Below, in pieces: positions 1 through 8,345 of a stretch of DNA of 36,471 nt. Numbering within the stretch: position 1 is the first letter of the stretch; each line of letters begins with the position of its first letter. The notes beneath the pieces were generated by a model. The model saw only the letters and a list, made by a program, of their open reading frames with translations. It made no database searches and was not told the origin of the DNA. The stretch lies in contig DASYGT010000040.1 in assembly GCA_035999365.1 (NCBI GenBank), forward strand, positions 1-36,471, in the 5' to 3' direction. This DNA comes from DASYGT01 sp035999365 (lineage in GTDB: Bacteria; Actinomycetota; Actinomycetes; Mycobacteriales; Jatrophihabitantaceae). The position numbers and the translations under genes are program-made.

Positions 1-655
1 TCACGACCGGTATGCCTCGTTCGCGTGCGGCGGCGAGCTTGGCGCTGGTCATCTCCCCGCCGCTGTCCTTCGTCACGAGCATCCGCACGTCGTACCGCGC
101 CATCAGGGCTGTCTCGCCTTCGACCGTGAACGGTCCTCGGTCAAGCAGCAGCGTCATGCGCGGGGGCGAATCGCCCTCCGGTGGATCGACGGTGCGCACC
201 AGGAAGTCGTGCTGGTCATCGCCGGCGTATGCGCCCAGGTCGCGGCGACCGGTGGTGACGAACACGCAGCCGGGGGGCGATGCCGCTGCGGCGCGCGCGG
301 CTGTGGCGATGTCGGGCACGCGGCGCCAGGCGTCGCCGCCGGACTCGCACCAGCCCGGGCGGCGCAGCATCACGATCGGTCGTGCGGTCTGCGTCGCTGC
401 ATGTGCCGCGTGGGACGAGATGGTTTCCGCGAACGGATGCGTCGCGTCGACAACCGCGTCGATGCCCTCGGCCCGCAGGTAGGTGGCCAGGCCGTCCACC
501 CCGCCGAAGCCGCCGATTCGGACGTCGCCCAGAGGTAGCGCGGGATCGCTCACGCGGCCGGCGAGCGACGACGTCACCGTGAAGCGCCTGTCCCCGGCGA
601 GTCGGGCGGCGAGTGCGCGGGCCTCGCCCGTCCCGCCCAGGATCAGCACTCGCAC
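1..655 (-). CDS. cobK: Precorrin-6A reductase CobK, 3' end cut by window edge
   Basis: CobK uses NADPH to reduce precorrin-6A to precorrin-6B in corrin-ring synthesis. The leftward frame from GTG at 655 is open to base 1, giving 218 codons. Visible family marks are an N-terminal nucleotide-binding start (VRVLILGGTGEARALA), the motif DATHPFAE near residue 78, and VTTGRRDLGAY in the middle. The family is about 240-250 residues, so roughly 25-30 C-terminal residues lie outside the window. A TAGGGT -10 hexamer (662-667, minus strand) ends six bases before the GTG, so the message is probably leaderless, which supports this start. It diverges from cbiD with a 25-base gap. Identity is firm; only the end is unknown. 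Confidence 0.93.
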   Translation of the reverse strand, partial: MRVLILGGTGEARALAARLAGDRRFTVTSSLAGRVSDPALPLGDVRIGGFGGVDGLATYLRAEGIDAVVDATHPFAETISSHAAHAATQTARPIVMLRRPGWCESGGDAWRRVPDIATAARAAAASPPGCVFVTTGRRDLGAYAGDDQHDFLVRTVDPPEGDSPPRMTLLLDRGPFTVEGETALMARYDVRMLVTKDSGGEMTSAKLAAARERGIPVV

Positions 656-661
656 GCGGCG

Positions 662-667
662 ACCCTA
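662..667 (-). promoter_or_regulatory. -10 hexamer of leaderless cobK promoter
   Basis: TAGGGT on the minus strand ends six bases before the cobK GTG. This matches the TAnnnT plus about 7 nt spacing of actinobacterial leaderless promoters. No clear -35 is visible. Confidence 0.5.
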
Positions 668-680
668 CTGCGGCTACCCG

Positions 681-1814
681 GTGCGCCAGACTGACGACGT
701 GGTCGGTGACGCAGGGGAGTCCGCTCGGCACGAGCCCGAGCAACGATCCGGCCTGCGCTACGGCTGGACCACGGGCGCGTGTGCCACCGCGGCCACCAAG
801 GCGGCGTACACCGCATTGCTGACGGGCGAGTTCCCGGACCCGGTCACGATCACGCTTCCGCGGGGTCAGACGCCGGCCTTCGCGCTGACCCGCGAACGGC
901 TGGTCATCGACGAGGCCTCGGCATCGGTCACCAAGGACGCCGGCGACGACCCGGACGTCACGCACGGCGCGGTGATCACTGCGACGGTTCGGCCCGGCGT
1001 CCCCGGCACCGGCGTCACTTTCGTTGCCGGTGAGGGCGTTGGCACAGTGACCAAGCCAGGATTGCCGCTGGCCGTCGGCGAGCCGGCGATCAACCCGGTG
1101 CCGCGGCAGATGATGCGAGAGGTGGTGGCCGAGGTTGCCACCGCGCACGGCGTCACCGATCCCGACCTCGCGATCATCGTCTCGGTGGACGACGGTGCCG
1201 ACATCGCCACGCACACCTGGAACCCGCGGCTCGGCATCCTCGGTGGCATCTCGATCCTCGGCACCACTGGCATCGTCGTGCCGTACTCGTGCTCGGCCTG
1301 GATCGACAGCATCCGCCGTGGCATCGACGTTGCGCGGGCCGTGGGCCATACGCATGTCGCGGGCTGTACGGGCAGCACGTCCGAGCAGACGGTGCGCGAG
1401 CTCTACGGGCTGCCCGACGACGCGCTGCTCGACATGGGGGACTTCGCCGGCGCACTACTGAAGTACCTGCGCCGCCATCCGGTGGCGCGGCTGACGATCG
1501 GTGGCGGCGTCGGCAAGATGTCCAAGCTCGCCGCCGGTCACCTCGACCTGCACTCTGGACGCTCGCAGGTCGACCTGGCCGGACTGGCCGAACTGGCCCG
1601 CGCCCGTGGCGCCGATGCGGCACTCGTCGAGCGGATCGCCGCGGGCAATACGGCTCTCGATGCGCTGATGATCAGTCAGGACGCCGGGTTCGCTCTCGGC
1701 GACGCCGTCGCGGCGGCGGCACGCCTGGCCGCGCTCGACATCCTGCGGGGCGCACCGATCGAGGTCGACATCGTCGTGATCGACCGGGCCGGCACCATCG
1801 TCGGCCGCGCATAA
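681..1814 (+). CDS. cbiD: Cobalt-precorrin-5B C1-methyltransferase CbiD
   Basis: CbiD methylates C1 of the corrin ring, the step tied to deacylation of precorrin-5. From GTG 681 the protein is 377 residues, the usual length. Family marks are LRYGWTTGACATAATKAA near residues 25-42, PYSCSAWIDSI and AGCTGSTSE in the middle, and GGGVGKMSKLAAGHLDLHS toward the C-terminus. GTG 699 is an alternative start; both lie before the conserved block. No clear Shine-Dalgarno precedes either. CbiD belongs to the early-cobalt (anaerobic) naming series, whereas its neighbours carry late-cobalt names; mixed sets of this kind occur in actinobacteria. It diverges from cobK. Confidence 0.92.
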   Translation: MRQTDDVVGDAGESARHEPEQRSGLRYGWTTGACATAATKAAYTALLTGEFPDPVTITLPRGQTPAFALTRERLVIDEASASVTKDAGDDPDVTHGAVITATVRPGVPGTGVTFVAGEGVGTVTKPGLPLAVGEPAINPVPRQMMREVVAEVATAHGVTDPDLAIIVSVDDGADIATHTWNPRLGILGGISILGTTGIVVPYSCSAWIDSIRRGIDVARAVGHTHVAGCTGSTSEQTVRELYGLPDDALLDMGDFAGALLKYLRRHPVARLTIGGGVGKMSKLAAGHLDLHSGRSQVDLAGLAELARARGADAALVERIAAGNTALDALMISQDAGFALGDAVAAAARLAALDILRGAPIEVDIVVIDRAGTIVGRA

Positions 1815-1881
1815 CGTTGCACCGCACCTGTGAACGATCGGTTGCACCAGTCGGATTCTCAGCATCAAGTTGCCACCGTGG

Positions 1882-2178
1882 ATGTGTCCGGCAACGTCCG
1901 GCGGGCCGCCCGCCGTCTTACCGGACGACGGCCGGGATCCCCCCGGCGACCGACCTCAGGAGCTGACCGTTCTCTCGCTCATCGGACTTGCCCTTCCCGG
2001 GACCTTCCTGGTCCTCGTCGTCGTCGTCTCCGCGTGGGTGGCGTGGGAGCGATTCGAGCACGCCGCGGCGGTCCCCGCCAGGGCCCCGCAGCCCGTCAAT
2101 CGCGCCCGCGATCGCGATCGCAGGAGTACAGATGGCTGTCGCGGAAGCCTGCCGCGGCCAGTACCTCACCGACGATGA
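1882..2178 (+). CDS. Possible small single-TM protein (doubtful)
   Basis: I do not recognise this frame. It could encode 98 residues from ATG 1882, or start at TTG 1870. A hydrophobic stretch (LSLIGLALPGTFLVLVVVVS) is followed by AWVAWERFEHAA and an Arg/Asp-rich tail. The last 83 bases are antisense to the cobM 3' end, and no Shine-Dalgarno is visible. The hydrophobic run partly reflects a gtc repeat, so it may be chance. It would fill the otherwise empty 281-base gap between cbiD and cobM. Confidence 0.28.
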   Translation: MCPATSGGPPAVLPDDGRDPPGDRPQELTVLSLIGLALPGTFLVLVVVVSAWVAWERFEHAAAVPARAPQPVNRARDRDRRSTDGCRGSLPRPVPHRR

Positions 2179-2845
2179 TCACGGCGGTACGCCTGATTCC
2201 CGCCGCATGAACCTGCTCGGCGATGTCGGCGAGGGTGCCGCGCACGATCGACTGGTCAGGCCGGCTCGCGTTCGCAACGACCGCGACAGGCGTCGCTGCG
2301 CCGTAGTGAGGCGATAGTTCGGCGACCACGTCGTCAATGGCCTGCACTGCGAGGTGCAGGACGAGCGTCGCGCCCGTACGTCCCAGCTCCGCCAACCGCT
2401 CACCCTGCGGCATGGGGGTCGCGCGCTGCGCGATGCGAGTGAGTATCACCGTCTGGCCGACGCCCGGAACGGTGAGTTCGCGCCCCAGGGCCGCTGCCGC
2501 CGCGGCGTAGGCGGGAACACCCGGCGTGATGTCGTAGGGGATGTCCAGCGCATCGAGACGCCGTGCTTGCTCAGCCACCGCGCTGAACAGTGCGGGGTCA
2601 CCCGAGCAGAGACGCGCGACGTCGGACCCATCCGCATCGGCTCGCGCGAATTCGTCCACGATTTCGTCGAGCGTCAGCGCGGCCGTGTCGACGAGGCGGG
2701 CGTTCGCCGGGCAGTGCGCGAGCATCTCGGCGGGAACCAGACTCCCTGCGTAGAGGCACACCGGCGAGGCCGCAATCAGCGCGACGGCGCGCAGCGTCAG
2801 CAGGTCGGCGGCGCCGGGCCCGGCCCCGATGAAGTGCACGGTCAT
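2096..2845 (-). CDS. cobM: Precorrin-4 C11-methyltransferase CobM
   Basis: CobM transfers methyl from SAM to C11 of precorrin-4. The 249-residue protein is a typical single-domain tetrapyrrole methylase. It has an N-terminal glycine-rich loop (HFIGAGPGAADLLTLRA, residues 4-20), the SAM-pocket motif LCSGDPALFSAV near residue 80, and DITPGVPAYAAAAAALG near 107. The ATG start overlaps the cobL stop as ATGA (2842-2845), so the two are translationally coupled and cobL is translated first. The last 83 bases are overlapped by a doubtful opposite frame. Confidence 0.95.
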   Translation of the reverse strand: MTVHFIGAGPGAADLLTLRAVALIAASPVCLYAGSLVPAEMLAHCPANARLVDTAALTLDEIVDEFARADADGSDVARLCSGDPALFSAVAEQARRLDALDIPYDITPGVPAYAAAAAALGRELTVPGVGQTVILTRIAQRATPMPQGERLAELGRTGATLVLHLAVQAIDDVVAELSPHYGAATPVAVVANASRPDQSIVRGTLADIAEQVHAAGIRRTAVIIVGEVLAAAGFRDSHLYSCDRDRGRD

Positions 2846-4101
2846 CGGACGCCCTTGCGCACTGCCCACTGGGTGACCGGCATGGCGGCACGCCAGCCGG
2901 TGAAGCGCCCGACCGGGTCGGCACGCTGGATCGCTACCCGGGTCAAGGTGCCGCCCAGCCGAGTCCACGCGGCGGCCACCGCGGTCTCGGCCTCGAGGGT
3001 CACCGCGTTGGCGACGACCCGCCCCCCGTCAAGCAGCGCGTCGAAGCAGGCCTCGAGCACGCCGGGCGCGCTCACTCCGCCGCCGACGAAGACCGCGTCG
3101 GGCGTCGCAAGCCCGGCCAGCGCGTCCGGCGCGAAGCCGGCGACGATCTGCAAGGCGGGCACCCCGAGCGCCGCTGCATTGCGAGCGATCCGATCACGCC
3201 GGTCGGCCCGTGGCTCGATGGCCACCGCCCGATTGGCCGGGTGGCACCGCATCCACTCGATCGCGACGCTTCCCGACCCCGATCCGACGTCCCACAGCAA
3301 CTGCCCCGGGACGGGTGCGAGACCGGCGAGGCTGAGAGCGCGGAGCTCGCGCTTGGTGATCTGCCCGTCGTGCTCGAAGGCATCGTCGGGCAGACCAGGG
3401 GTTCGCGGTAGCAGCGGAGCGAGGTCGGTGTCGACGCATTCGACCGCGACGATCGCCAGGGTGTCGTGTGCCGCCTCGGTCCACTGGGCCGCGATGGTGC
3501 GCACGATCCGCTCGTCGGCGGCACCGAGGCGTTCGAGCAGCGCCATCGGAGCGCCGGGGTACCCGCGTGCCGAGACAAGGGCGGCAAGGCGGGACCCGGT
3601 ATCTGCGTCGGCGGCGAGGACGAGCGATCGCCGGCCGGGCAGCAAAGCCGGATGCACCGACTCGAGTGGCCGCCCGACTGCGCTGATCACCTCGATCTCG
3701 TCGAGCGGCCAGCCCAGCCGGGCGCACGCCAGCGACACCGACGACGCGCTCGGCAGCACGCGGACGGCTGCGGCGCCCAGCAGGTGCACCAGCGTCGTGC
3801 CGATGCCGAAGAACATCGGATCACCGCTCGCCACCACTGCGATGCGACGGCCGCGGTGCGCGGCGAAGAATGGTTCGAGCGCGGGCAGCAACGGAGTCGG
3901 CCACGGCACGACCGCGGCCGTGATCGCGCTGACTCCCTCCAGCAGTGCCAACTGGCGGGCGCTGCCGGCGATGACCTCGGCATCTCGCAGCGCGTCCTGG
4001 GCCTGCAGCGACAACCCGGCCCAGCCGTCCGCGCCGATTCCGACGACGGTCACCGTCGACTCCGGGTTCTCGCCCCCGGCTCGGGTTACGGACTCGGCCA
4101 C
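2842..4101 (-). CDS. cobL: Precorrin-6Y C5,15-methyltransferase (decarboxylating) CobL, CbiE-CbiT fusion
   Basis: CobL methylates C5 and C15 of precorrin-6B and decarboxylates the C12 acetate side chain. The 419-residue protein is the fused form. Residues about 15-220 are the CbiE methylase domain (VTVVGIGADGWAGLS, then VASGDPMFFGIGTTL near 91-105). Residues about 240-419 are the CbiT domain, with the hallmark DGQITKRELR (245-254) and a Rossmann SAM loop WDVGSGSGSVAIEW (270-283). The start is GTG 4101. It is the first gene of the cobL-cobM pair and diverges from the riboswitch-controlled operon. No riboswitch is seen on its own strand. Confidence 0.95.
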   Translation of the reverse strand: MAESVTRAGGENPESTVTVVGIGADGWAGLSLQAQDALRDAEVIAGSARQLALLEGVSAITAAVVPWPTPLLPALEPFFAAHRGRRIAVVASGDPMFFGIGTTLVHLLGAAAVRVLPSASSVSLACARLGWPLDEIEVISAVGRPLESVHPALLPGRRSLVLAADADTGSRLAALVSARGYPGAPMALLERLGAADERIVRTIAAQWTEAAHDTLAIVAVECVDTDLAPLLPRTPGLPDDAFEHDGQITKRELRALSLAGLAPVPGQLLWDVGSGSGSVAIEWMRCHPANRAVAIEPRADRRDRIARNAAALGVPALQIVAGFAPDALAGLATPDAVFVGGGVSAPGVLEACFDALLDGGRVVANAVTLEAETAVAAAWTRLGGTLTRVAIQRADPVGRFTGWRAAMPVTQWAVRKGVR

Positions 4102-4161
4102 GCGCTGCAGTCTGCCCCACCCTGCCTTGCTGCCTCGAAGCCAGCGGGCCTAGTGTCGACT

Positions 4162-4330
4162 CGCCGCGGTGCTCGGGAATCCGGTGTGACACCGGAGCGG
4201 CCCTCGCCACTGTGAGCAGGTTCAACCGATCCAGCCGTCTGCGGACGACAGCCACTGGGCGTCAGCGCCCGGGAAGGCGGATCGGCCGCCGGGCAGCCGG
4301 CACCTGCGAGCCAGGAGACCGGCCACGGCG
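4162..4330 (+). promoter_or_regulatory. Cobalamin (AdoCbl) riboswitch
   Basis: The conserved B12 box AGCCAGGAGACCGGCC lies at 4309-4324. Upstream blocks typical of the class are GGGAATCCGGTGTGA (4175-4189) with its hairpin, GCCACTGTGAGCAGG, and a second GCCACTGGGCGTC-GGGAAGGCGG arm. A closing P1 stem is visible: CGCCG (4162-4166) can pair with CGGCG (4326-4330). It lies 40 bases before the chelatase-like gene and should lower expression of the seven-gene operon when adenosylcobalamin is plentiful. The expression platform is not resolved by eye; there is no obvious terminator, so control of translation initiation is likely. Confidence 0.93.
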
Positions 4331-4369
4331 CATGCACCACCCTGTCCACGAGGTGTTGGAAGGCAGCAC

Positions 4370-6346
4370 ATGGCAGTCAGCGCATTTCCCTTCTCGGCGG
4401 TCGTCGGTATGGACGACATGCGGCTGGCGCTCGTGCTCAACGCGATATCGCCCGCCATCGGCGGCGTCCTCGTTCGAGGCGAGAAGGGCACCGCGAAGTC
4501 GACGGCCGTGCGCGCGCTGGCAGCGGTCCTGCCGGCGGTGAGCGTGGTGCCCGGCTGTCGCTTCTCCTGCGACCCGGCCGCTCCCGACCCGGAGTGCCCA
4601 GACGGTCCGCATGCGGTGGACGGACCGGTCGACGTACGTGCGGCGAGGCTGGTCGAACTTCCCGTCGGCGCGTCCGAGGACAGACTCACCGGTTCGCTCG
4701 ACATCGAACGCGCGCTCACCGAGGGCGTGAAGTCCTTCGAGCCCGGGCTGCTCGCCGGGGCGAATCGCGGCGTGCTGTACGTCGACGAGGTAAACCTGCT
4801 GCACGACCATCTCGTCGACCTGCTGCTCGACGCCGCTGCGCTCGGCACCAGCTACGTCGAACGTGACGGCGTGTCCGTGCGACACGCCGCGCGCTTCCTC
4901 CTGGTCGGAACGATGAACCCGGAGGAGGGCGAGCTGCGTCCACAACTGCTCGACCGCTTCGGCCTCACGGTCGAGGTCACCGCGCCCGTCGCTCCCGCCG
5001 AGCGCGCCGAGGTCGTGCGGCGTCGGCTTGCCTTCGACGCGGATCCGGTGTCGTTCGGGCGGCGGTACGCGCACGCCGAGCGGGAACTCGCCGTGTCGAT
5101 CGTCGCGGCGCGCCGCGCACTGGAGTCCGTCGAGCTCGGGGATGCCGCCTTGCACCAGATCGCGTCCGTGTGTGCAGCGTTCGGGGTCGACGGCCTGCGC
5201 GCCGACATCGTCACGGCCCGCGCAGCCGCCGCCCACGCTGCCTGGCACGGCCGCACCGCGGTCGAGGCCGAGGACGTCCGGGCGGCTGCGCGCCTGGCAT
5301 TGCCCCATCGTCGTCGCCGCAATCCGTTCGACGCTCCGGGGCTCGACGAGCAGCTGCTCGACGATGCGCTGCGCGACGCCTCGCCCCCAAGCGACGACCC
5401 CGACCCCGACCCCGACCCAGGCGGCGGCGCCGACCCCGACCCGAACCCCCCATCCGGTGATCAGCACAGCGATTCGGTCGATATGCGACCAGAGAGCTCC
5501 GTTGATCACGGGGACGGGACGCAGGTGGGGCCCGCATCGACGCGCACCGACCCGCCGGCGGCAACGTTCCGGGCGAGACGGCTGGAGGTACCAGGCCTCG
5601 GAACGGGTGCGGCGGGACGGCGCTCGCGTGCGGTGACCGACCACGGGCAGGTCGTGCGCGCGATACGCCCGGTCGGCCGCGCCTCGCGCATCCACGTCAC
5701 CGCAACCCTGATCGCTGCGGCACCGCACCAGATCGAGCGGGGGCGCGCTGATCGGCGTGGTCTGGTGCTGCGGCGCGACGATCTGCGTGCCGCGCAGCGC
5801 GAGGGGCGGGAAGGCAATCTGGTGCTCTTCGTCGTCGACGCCAGCGGATCGATGGCCGCCCAACAACGCATGGGAGCCGTCAAGGGTGCGGTGCTGTCGC
5901 TGTTGCTCGATGCCTATCAGCGTCGCGACAAGGTCGGCCTGATCGCATTCCGCGAGGCCGGTGCCGAACTGCTGCTGCCGCCCACGTCCTCGGTCGACGC
6001 TGCAGCCGCACGGTTGAGGGTGATGCCCACGGGCGGCCGCACGCCGCTGACGGCCGGCCTTCTCGCGGCACACGGCACGCTGGCGCTCGAACGGCTGCGC
6101 GACCCCGATCGACGTCCGCTCGTGGTCGTGGTCACCGACGGGCGGCACACCGCAGGTGGCGACCCGCAGCGGGCGGCGCATCTGTTCGCCCGTGACGGCG
6201 TCGCGTCGATCGTCATCGACTGCGAGAACGGTCATGTGCGGCTCGGGCTTGCCGCCACACTCGCCGAACAGCTCGGTGCGCAGTGCCTGCGCCTCGGCGA
6301 GCTAGCCGCCGACGCGATCGTCCGAACAGTGAAGGATGCAGCCTGA
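4370..6346 (+). CDS. Mg-chelatase-like AAA+/VWA protein (ChlI-ChlD fusion), probable cobaltochelatase partner
   Basis: This 658-residue protein joins an AAA+ ATPase to a von Willebrand A domain. The Walker A is RGEKGTAKST (near residue 39), Walker B LYVDEVNLLHD (near 138), and the sensor region LLVGTMNPEEGELRPQLLDR follows. A proline/aspartate-rich acidic linker occupies about 337-365. The VWA domain has a MIDAS motif, VVDASGSM, near 488-495. It matches the arrangement of M. tuberculosis Rv2850c, which also precedes cobO and cobB. By inference it powers metal insertion with CobN, which is not in this window; magnesium chelatase activity itself is unlikely outside phototrophs. The start ATG has GGAAGG seven bases upstream and follows the cobalamin riboswitch. 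Its stop overlaps the cobO ATG by one base. Confidence 0.9.
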   Translation: MAVSAFPFSAVVGMDDMRLALVLNAISPAIGGVLVRGEKGTAKSTAVRALAAVLPAVSVVPGCRFSCDPAAPDPECPDGPHAVDGPVDVRAARLVELPVGASEDRLTGSLDIERALTEGVKSFEPGLLAGANRGVLYVDEVNLLHDHLVDLLLDAAALGTSYVERDGVSVRHAARFLLVGTMNPEEGELRPQLLDRFGLTVEVTAPVAPAERAEVVRRRLAFDADPVSFGRRYAHAERELAVSIVAARRALESVELGDAALHQIASVCAAFGVDGLRADIVTARAAAAHAAWHGRTAVEAEDVRAAARLALPHRRRRNPFDAPGLDEQLLDDALRDASPPSDDPDPDPDPGGGADPDPNPPSGDQHSDSVDMRPESSVDHGDGTQVGPASTRTDPPAATFRARRLEVPGLGTGAAGRRSRAVTDHGQVVRAIRPVGRASRIHVTATLIAAAPHQIERGRADRRGLVLRRDDLRAAQREGREGNLVLFVVDASGSMAAQQRMGAVKGAVLSLLLDAYQRRDKVGLIAFREAGAELLLPPTSSVDAAAARLRVMPTGGRTPLTAGLLAAHGTLALERLRDPDRRPLVVVVTDGRHTAGGDPQRAAHLFARDGVASIVIDCENGHVRLGLAATLAEQLGAQCLRLGELAADAIVRTVKDAA

Positions 6347-6960
6347 TGCCGCAGGGCGTTCCGGACACCGTCCCCGACGACGGCCTCACCACGAAGCAGC
6401 GCCGCAACCGCCCCTTGCTGATCGTCCACACCGGTGACATGAAGGGGAAGTCCACCGCCGCGTTCGGACTCGCACTGCGCGCGTGGAACCAGGGCTGGCC
6501 CGTCGGCGTGTTCCAGTTCGTCAAGAGCGCGAAGTGGCGTGTCGGCGAGGAAGCCGCGTTCCGTGCGCTCGGCAAGCTGCACGACGAGACGGGTGAGGGC
6601 GCCCCGGTCGCCTGGCACAAGATGGGCGAGGGCTGGTCGTGGATCCAGCGGCCGGGCACCGAGGACGACCACGCCGCGGCGGCGCGAGAAGGATGGGCAC
6701 AGATCGGCCGCGACCTCTCGGCCGAGCGCTACGGGTGTTATGTGCTGGACGAGTTCACCTACCCGATCACCTGGGGATGGATCGACATCGACGACGTCGT
6801 GTCCACGTTCGCGAATCGCCCGGGCACGCAGCACGTGATCGTGACCGGCCGCAATGCACACCCCGCCCTCGTCGAGGCCGCCGACCTCGTCGTCGAGATG
6901 CACAAGATCAAGCATCCGATGGACGCCGGCCAGAAGGGTCAGCGCGGCATCGAATGGTGA
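6346..6960 (+). CDS. cobO: Cob(I)yrinic acid a,c-diamide adenosyltransferase CobO
   Basis: CobO attaches the adenosyl group from ATP to reduced cobalt of the corrinoid. The 204-residue protein has the CobA/CobO P-loop LLIVHTGDMKGKSTAAFGLA near residues 24-43, then GWPVGVFQFVKS, and LDEFTYPITWGWID and HVIVTGRNAHPALVEAADLV in the second half. The start ATG shares one base with the upstream stop (TGATG), so it is coupled to the chelatase-like gene. The order chelatase-cobO-cobB is conserved in mycobacteria. Confidence 0.95.
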   Translation: MPQGVPDTVPDDGLTTKQRRNRPLLIVHTGDMKGKSTAAFGLALRAWNQGWPVGVFQFVKSAKWRVGEEAAFRALGKLHDETGEGAPVAWHKMGEGWSWIQRPGTEDDHAAAAREGWAQIGRDLSAERYGCYVLDEFTYPITWGWIDIDDVVSTFANRPGTQHVIVTGRNAHPALVEAADLVVEMHKIKHPMDAGQKGQRGIEW

Positions 6961-8345
6961 GCATTCCCCGTGTGGTGATCGCCGCGCCGGCCAGCGGGCA
7001 CGGCAAGACCTCCGTGGCGACCGGGTTGCTCGCCGCGTTGCGCGCACGCGGGCTCACCGTGTCACCGCACAAGATCGGCCCGGACTACATCGATCCCGGC
7101 TATCACGCGCTCGCCGCCGGCCGTCCGGGCCGCAACCTCGACCCGTGGCTCGTCGGCGAGGAACGGATCGCCGCCCTGCTCGCGCACGGCGCGATGACCC
7201 CGACGCCGGCCGACGTCGCGGTCGTCGAAGGGGTGATGGGACTGTTCGACGGTGCAGTGGGGCACGGCGCGTTCGCCTCTACGGCACATGTTGCGCAACT
7301 GATCGACGCCCCGATCCTGCTGGTCGTCGATGCCGCTGCTGTGGGGCGCTCGGTGGCTGCGCTCGTGCACGGGTTCGCCACCTTCGACCCACTCGTACGC
7401 ATCTCCGGCGTGATCTTCAATCGCGTCGGCTCACCGCGGCACGCCCAGATCCTCGCCGACGCGATGGCTGAGACGGGCATCCCGATGGTCGGTGCCGTCC
7501 GGCGGCAGGACGCGCTCGTCACGCCGTCACGGCACCTCGGGCTGATCCCGGCGGCCGAGCGCACGGCCGAGGCGTCGGCGACGGTCGAGGCGCTGGGCCG
7601 CGTGATCGCGCAGAGCGTCGATCTCGACGAGGTGCTGGCCATCGCTCGCTCAGCGGCGCCGCTCGAGGTCGATCGTGCAACTCTCGGCGTCCTGAGCCGG
7701 CCAGAAGTTGCACGATCGGACGGCGCCCCGCGGATCGCCGTCGCGGGCGGTGCCGCGTTCACGTTCGGATACGCAGAACAGGCCGAGTTGCTCGCGGCGC
7801 ATGGTGCCGAGGTCGTGCGCTTCGACCCGCTGCGCGACGAGCGGCTGCCCGAGCGCGTAGCCGGCCTCGTCATCGGCGGCGGCTTCCCGGAAACACACGC
7901 CGATCAGCTGTCGGCCAATGCCGCGATGCGCACCGACATCGCCGCGGCGGTGGCTGACGGAGTGCCGATCGCGGCCGAGTGTGCAGGGTTGCTCTACCTG
8001 GCGAAGTCCCTCGACGGCCAGCCGATGTGCGGAGTGCTCGACGTCGACGCGACGATGACCGACCGTCTCACCCTCGGCTACCGAGAGGCCGTCGCCGTCG
8101 CAGACTCGGTGCTCGCCGAGGCCGGCACTCGAGTGCGCGGGCACGAATTCCACCGCACTGAATGCACGCCGTCCTCGGGTGCGCAGGCGGCGTGGCAATG
8201 GCGCAGCGGCGACGAACGTATCGCCGAGGGAGCCGTCCGCGCAGGTGTGCACGCCTCGTATCTGCACCTGCACTGGGCCGGTGACGACAGCATCCCGCGG
8301 CGCTTCGTCGGTGCCTGCCAGGCAGCGGCACGGCGGCGCGCATGA
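6954..8345 (+). CDS. cobB: Hydrogenobyrinic/cobyrinic acid a,c-diamide synthase CobB
   Basis: CobB amidates the a and c carboxylates of the corrin ring using glutamine and ATP. The N-terminal domain is a dethiobiotin-synthetase-like P-loop ATPase (IAAPASGHGKTSVATGL from about residue 9, then KIGPDYIDPGYH). The C-terminal domain is a class I glutamine amidotransferase-like fold with the nucleophile at Cys343 (IAAECAGLLYLAKSL) and a late His in HASYLHLHW. The protein is about 463 residues. The start is ATG 6954 or the adjacent GTG 6957, overlapping cobO by 7 or 4 bases. The inter-domain linker is encoded by a 13-bp inverted repeat (7670-7718). The stop overlaps the cobC ATG. Confidence 0.94.
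   Translation: MVSIPRVVIAAPASGHGKTSVATGLLAALRARGLTVSPHKIGPDYIDPGYHALAAGRPGRNLDPWLVGEERIAALLAHGAMTPTPADVAVVEGVMGLFDGAVGHGAFASTAHVAQLIDAPILLVVDAAAVGRSVAALVHGFATFDPLVRISGVIFNRVGSPRHAQILADAMAETGIPMVGAVRRQDALVTPSRHLGLIPAAERTAEASATVEALGRVIAQSVDLDEVLAIARSAAPLEVDRATLGVLSRPEVARSDGAPRIAVAGGAAFTFGYAEQAELLAAHGAEVVRFDPLRDERLPERVAGLVIGGGFPETHADQLSANAAMRTDIAAAVADGVPIAAECAGLLYLAKSLDGQPMCGVLDVDATMTDRLTLGYREAVAVADSVLAEAGTRVRGHEFHRTECTPSSGAQAAWQWRSGDERIAEGAVRAGVHASYLHLHWAGDDSIPRRFVGACQAAARRRA
7670..7718. repeat. Perfect 13-bp inverted repeat inside cobB
   Basis: Arms CGATCGTGCAACT (7670-7682) and AGTTGCACGATCG (7706-7718) are exact reverse complements around a 23-base spacer. The element encodes part of the poorly conserved linker between the synthetase and amidotransferase domains. 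Similar words (GTTGCAC, CGATCG, GGTTGCAC) occur at about 1815-1855 after cbiD, so it may be a dispersed palindromic element. Confidence 0.7.

Noticed and set aside
216..1355. Long leftward open frame (379 codons) over cbiD and cobK
   Set aside because: It is antisense to CbiD motifs and encodes a low-complexity Arg/Asp/Gly-rich product, as expected of shadow frames in GC-rich DNA.
2354..4153. Long rightward open frame (599 codons) across cobM and cobL
   Set aside because: Ser/Arg/Ala-rich translation with no motif. The opposite strand carries complete CobM and CobL with an ATGA overlap.
4262..6235. Long leftward open frame (657 codons) over the chelatase-like gene
   Set aside because: No family motif. 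The plus strand has Walker A, Walker B and MIDAS motifs in order behind a riboswitch.
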